From the NCBI GenBank assembly GCA_903868375.1, contig CAIPVD010000016.1, positions 1 to 7,594 on the forward strand: a stretch of DNA of 7,594 nucleotides, given 5' to 3'. Position numbers and translations under genes: made by a program. Positions 6,391 to 7,594 of this stretch are shown here, piece by piece. Every line of letters begins with the position of its first letter. Position 1 is the stretch's first letter. A model generated the notes under the pieces. The model ran no database searches and was not told the origin of the DNA. It saw only the letters and a program-made list of their open reading frames with translations. This stretch comes from an uncultured delta proteobacterium. GTDB lineage: Bacteria > UBA10199 > GCA-002796325 > 1-14-0-20-49-13.

Positions 6391-7594
6391 TTATAGGCTA
6401 ACTATCATCGACTTGCCGGTCATTTCTTTCGGCTGTTTAATGTTCAAAAGTTGAAGCATCGTAGGAGCCAGATCACAGAGAGCGCCGCCTTTTTCTCTTA
6501 AACTTTTCTTTTCCAAGCCATTTCCGATAAGGATCAAAGGAACTAAGTCCGTCGTGTGCGCGGTCTGCGGATTGTGATTCGCATCGTACATCTCTTCGCA
6601 ATTTCCGTGGTCGGCAGTGAGCAGCACCACACCGCCTTTTTTAACGACCGCATCAACGACCTTGCCAACGCAGATATCAACGGTTTCAACTGCCTTGATC
6701 GCCGCATCTAATATGCCAGTATGTCCGACCATGTCGGGATTTGCATAGTTCACGACTATCACATCGTATTTGTCCGTAGCGATCCGCTTTAGCAGTTCTT
6801 CAGTCACGCCATAAGCGCTCATCTCCGGTTTTTTGTCGTAGGTTGCAACTTCGCGAGGGCTTGGTATCAGCACACGATCTTCATTTGGAAACTGTTTCTC
6901 TTCGCCGCCGTTGAAGAAATATGTCACGTGGGCATATTTTTCCGTTTCCGCAATGCGAAGTTGATGCAGCCCTTTTTCTGATATAACTTCTCCAAAAAGA
7001 TGGGTCAGGCGAACAGGGGGAAAGATAACCGGAAATTTAAAATCCTCTTCGTATTGCGTCATTGAAACGAACTCGACAAGCTTCGGCATCCTGCGTTTAA
7101 ACTCGGAGAATTTTTCATCGGTCATGGCGCGCGTGATTTGGCGCGTGCGATCGGCGCGGAAGTTGAAGAATATAACGCAGTCGCCGTCTTTTACTGTAGC
7201 AAGTGGCTTGCCATCTTTTACTATCGCAGTTGGCTCAATGAACTCATCCGTCTTGCCGGCTGCGTAAGAATCTTTCACGACTTGAACTGCCGACGTTCCC
7301 TTATTCCCAACGCCATCGACTATCGCGTTGTAACCCTTTTCTATTCTGTCCCAGCGCTTGTCGCGGTCCATACCGAAGTAGCGTCCCTGAAGCGATGCAA
7401 TTCGCGCCTTGCCCTTGATGTGATCTTCTACCTGCTGAATATATCCAAGGCCGCTATCTGGGGCACTGTCGCGCCCGTCGGTGAAGCAGTGAATAAAAAT
7501 ATTCTTGATCCCAGCGCTCGCGGCAAAATCAACCAATGCGTAGAGGTGGTTCAAGTGGCTATGAACTCCAACGTCGGAGGCAAGCCCCATTAAA
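6391..7594 (-). CDS. gpmI: 2,3-bisphosphoglycerate-independent phosphoglycerate mutase, 5' end missing
   Basis: The C-terminal 400 residues of iPGM, a Mn-dependent alkaline phosphatase-superfamily enzyme that interconverts 3- and 2-phosphoglycerate in glycolysis and gluconeogenesis. The frame stays open to the right edge. The Met at 7590 is internal (LMGLASDVGVHSH), so about 110 residues, including the nucleophilic Ser and the first metal ligands, lie outside. Numbering from that Met, visible motifs are GVHSH (8-12), FTDGRDSAP (36-44), YFGMDRDKRWDR (71-82), FRADRTRQITRA (144-155) and AETEKYAHVTYFFNGG (214-229). The metal ligands are Asp286 and His290 in NPDMVGHTG, Asp327-His328 in TADHGNCEEM and His345 in AHTTDLVPL. 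The usual SDGGVHSH reads SDVGVHSH here, a small change. No truncation or frameshift is seen within the visible part. It is the first visible gene of the presumed operon, whose promoter lies outside the window. Confidence 0.97.
   Translation of the reverse strand, partial: LMGLASDVGVHSHLNHLYALVDFAASAGIKNIFIHCFTDGRDSAPDSGLGYIQQVEDHIKGKARIASLQGRYFGMDRDKRWDRIEKGYNAIVDGVGNKGTSAVQVVKDSYAAGKTDEFIEPTAIVKDGKPLATVKDGDCVIFFNFRADRTRQITRAMTDEKFSEFKRRMPKLVEFVSMTQYEEDFKFPVIFPPVRLTHLFGEVISEKGLHQLRIAETEKYAHVTYFFNGGEEKQFPNEDRVLIPSPREVATYDKKPEMSAYGVTEELLKRIATDKYDVIVVNYANPDMVGHTGILDAAIKAVETVDICVGKVVDAVVKKGGVVLLTADHGNCEEMYDANHNPQTAHTTDLVPLILIGNGLEKKSLREKGGALCDLAPTMLQLLNIKQPKEMTGKSMIVSL

Noticed and set aside
7138..7593. 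A 151-codon plus-strand open frame
   Set aside because: It lies antisense to the strongly conserved gpmI sequence and reads like a shadow of that gene.

Overview
The window looks like ordinary bacterial chromosome. Every supportable gene is on the minus strand, so the genes are read here from right to left. No rRNA, tRNA, insertion sequence, CRISPR array or phage gene was recognised. The genes are bacterial housekeeping families in tightly packed order. A TatD nuclease fused to a TatD-linked radical SAM domain, next to cofactor-independent phosphoglycerate mutase, ComF and an inositol monophosphatase, fits a Gram-negative, possibly anaerobic and deltaproteobacteria-like lineage. That placement is an inference from gene content and moderate base composition, not a proven assignment.

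Right part (7594 down to 2830): five genes form what looks like one operon. They are gpmI (its 5' part lies beyond the right edge), comF (GTG start, 4-nt gap), a suhB-type inositol monophosphatase (3-nt gap), a small TPR protein (overlapping suhB by 16 nt, with a GAGG ribosome-binding site inside suhB) and a TatD-radical SAM fusion (9-nt gap). Spacing this tight implies co-transcription and probably translational coupling. The functions (glycolysis, phosphoribosyltransferase-like ComF, sugar or inositol phosphate hydrolysis, TatD metal-dependent hydrolase) do not form one obvious pathway, so this reads as a housekeeping cluster.

Left part (2794 down to 1): a single uninterrupted reading frame of at least 931 codons runs off the left edge without a stop. 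I recognise no family. It looks soluble and helical, and from about residue 303 it appears to be built of degenerate repeats of about 130-140 residues, with one unit of only 78. Its arginine codons are mostly AGG/AGA, unlike the CGN-rich genes beside it. A good sigma70-type promoter (TTGACA, 17 nt, TATCTT) lies exactly at the junction and overlaps the stop codon of the TatD-radical SAM gene. This suggests that the large gene is a separate transcription unit, possibly of different origin.

There is no gene-free stretch above 300 bases. The largest gap is 35 nt, or 89 nt if the large gene starts at the later ATG.
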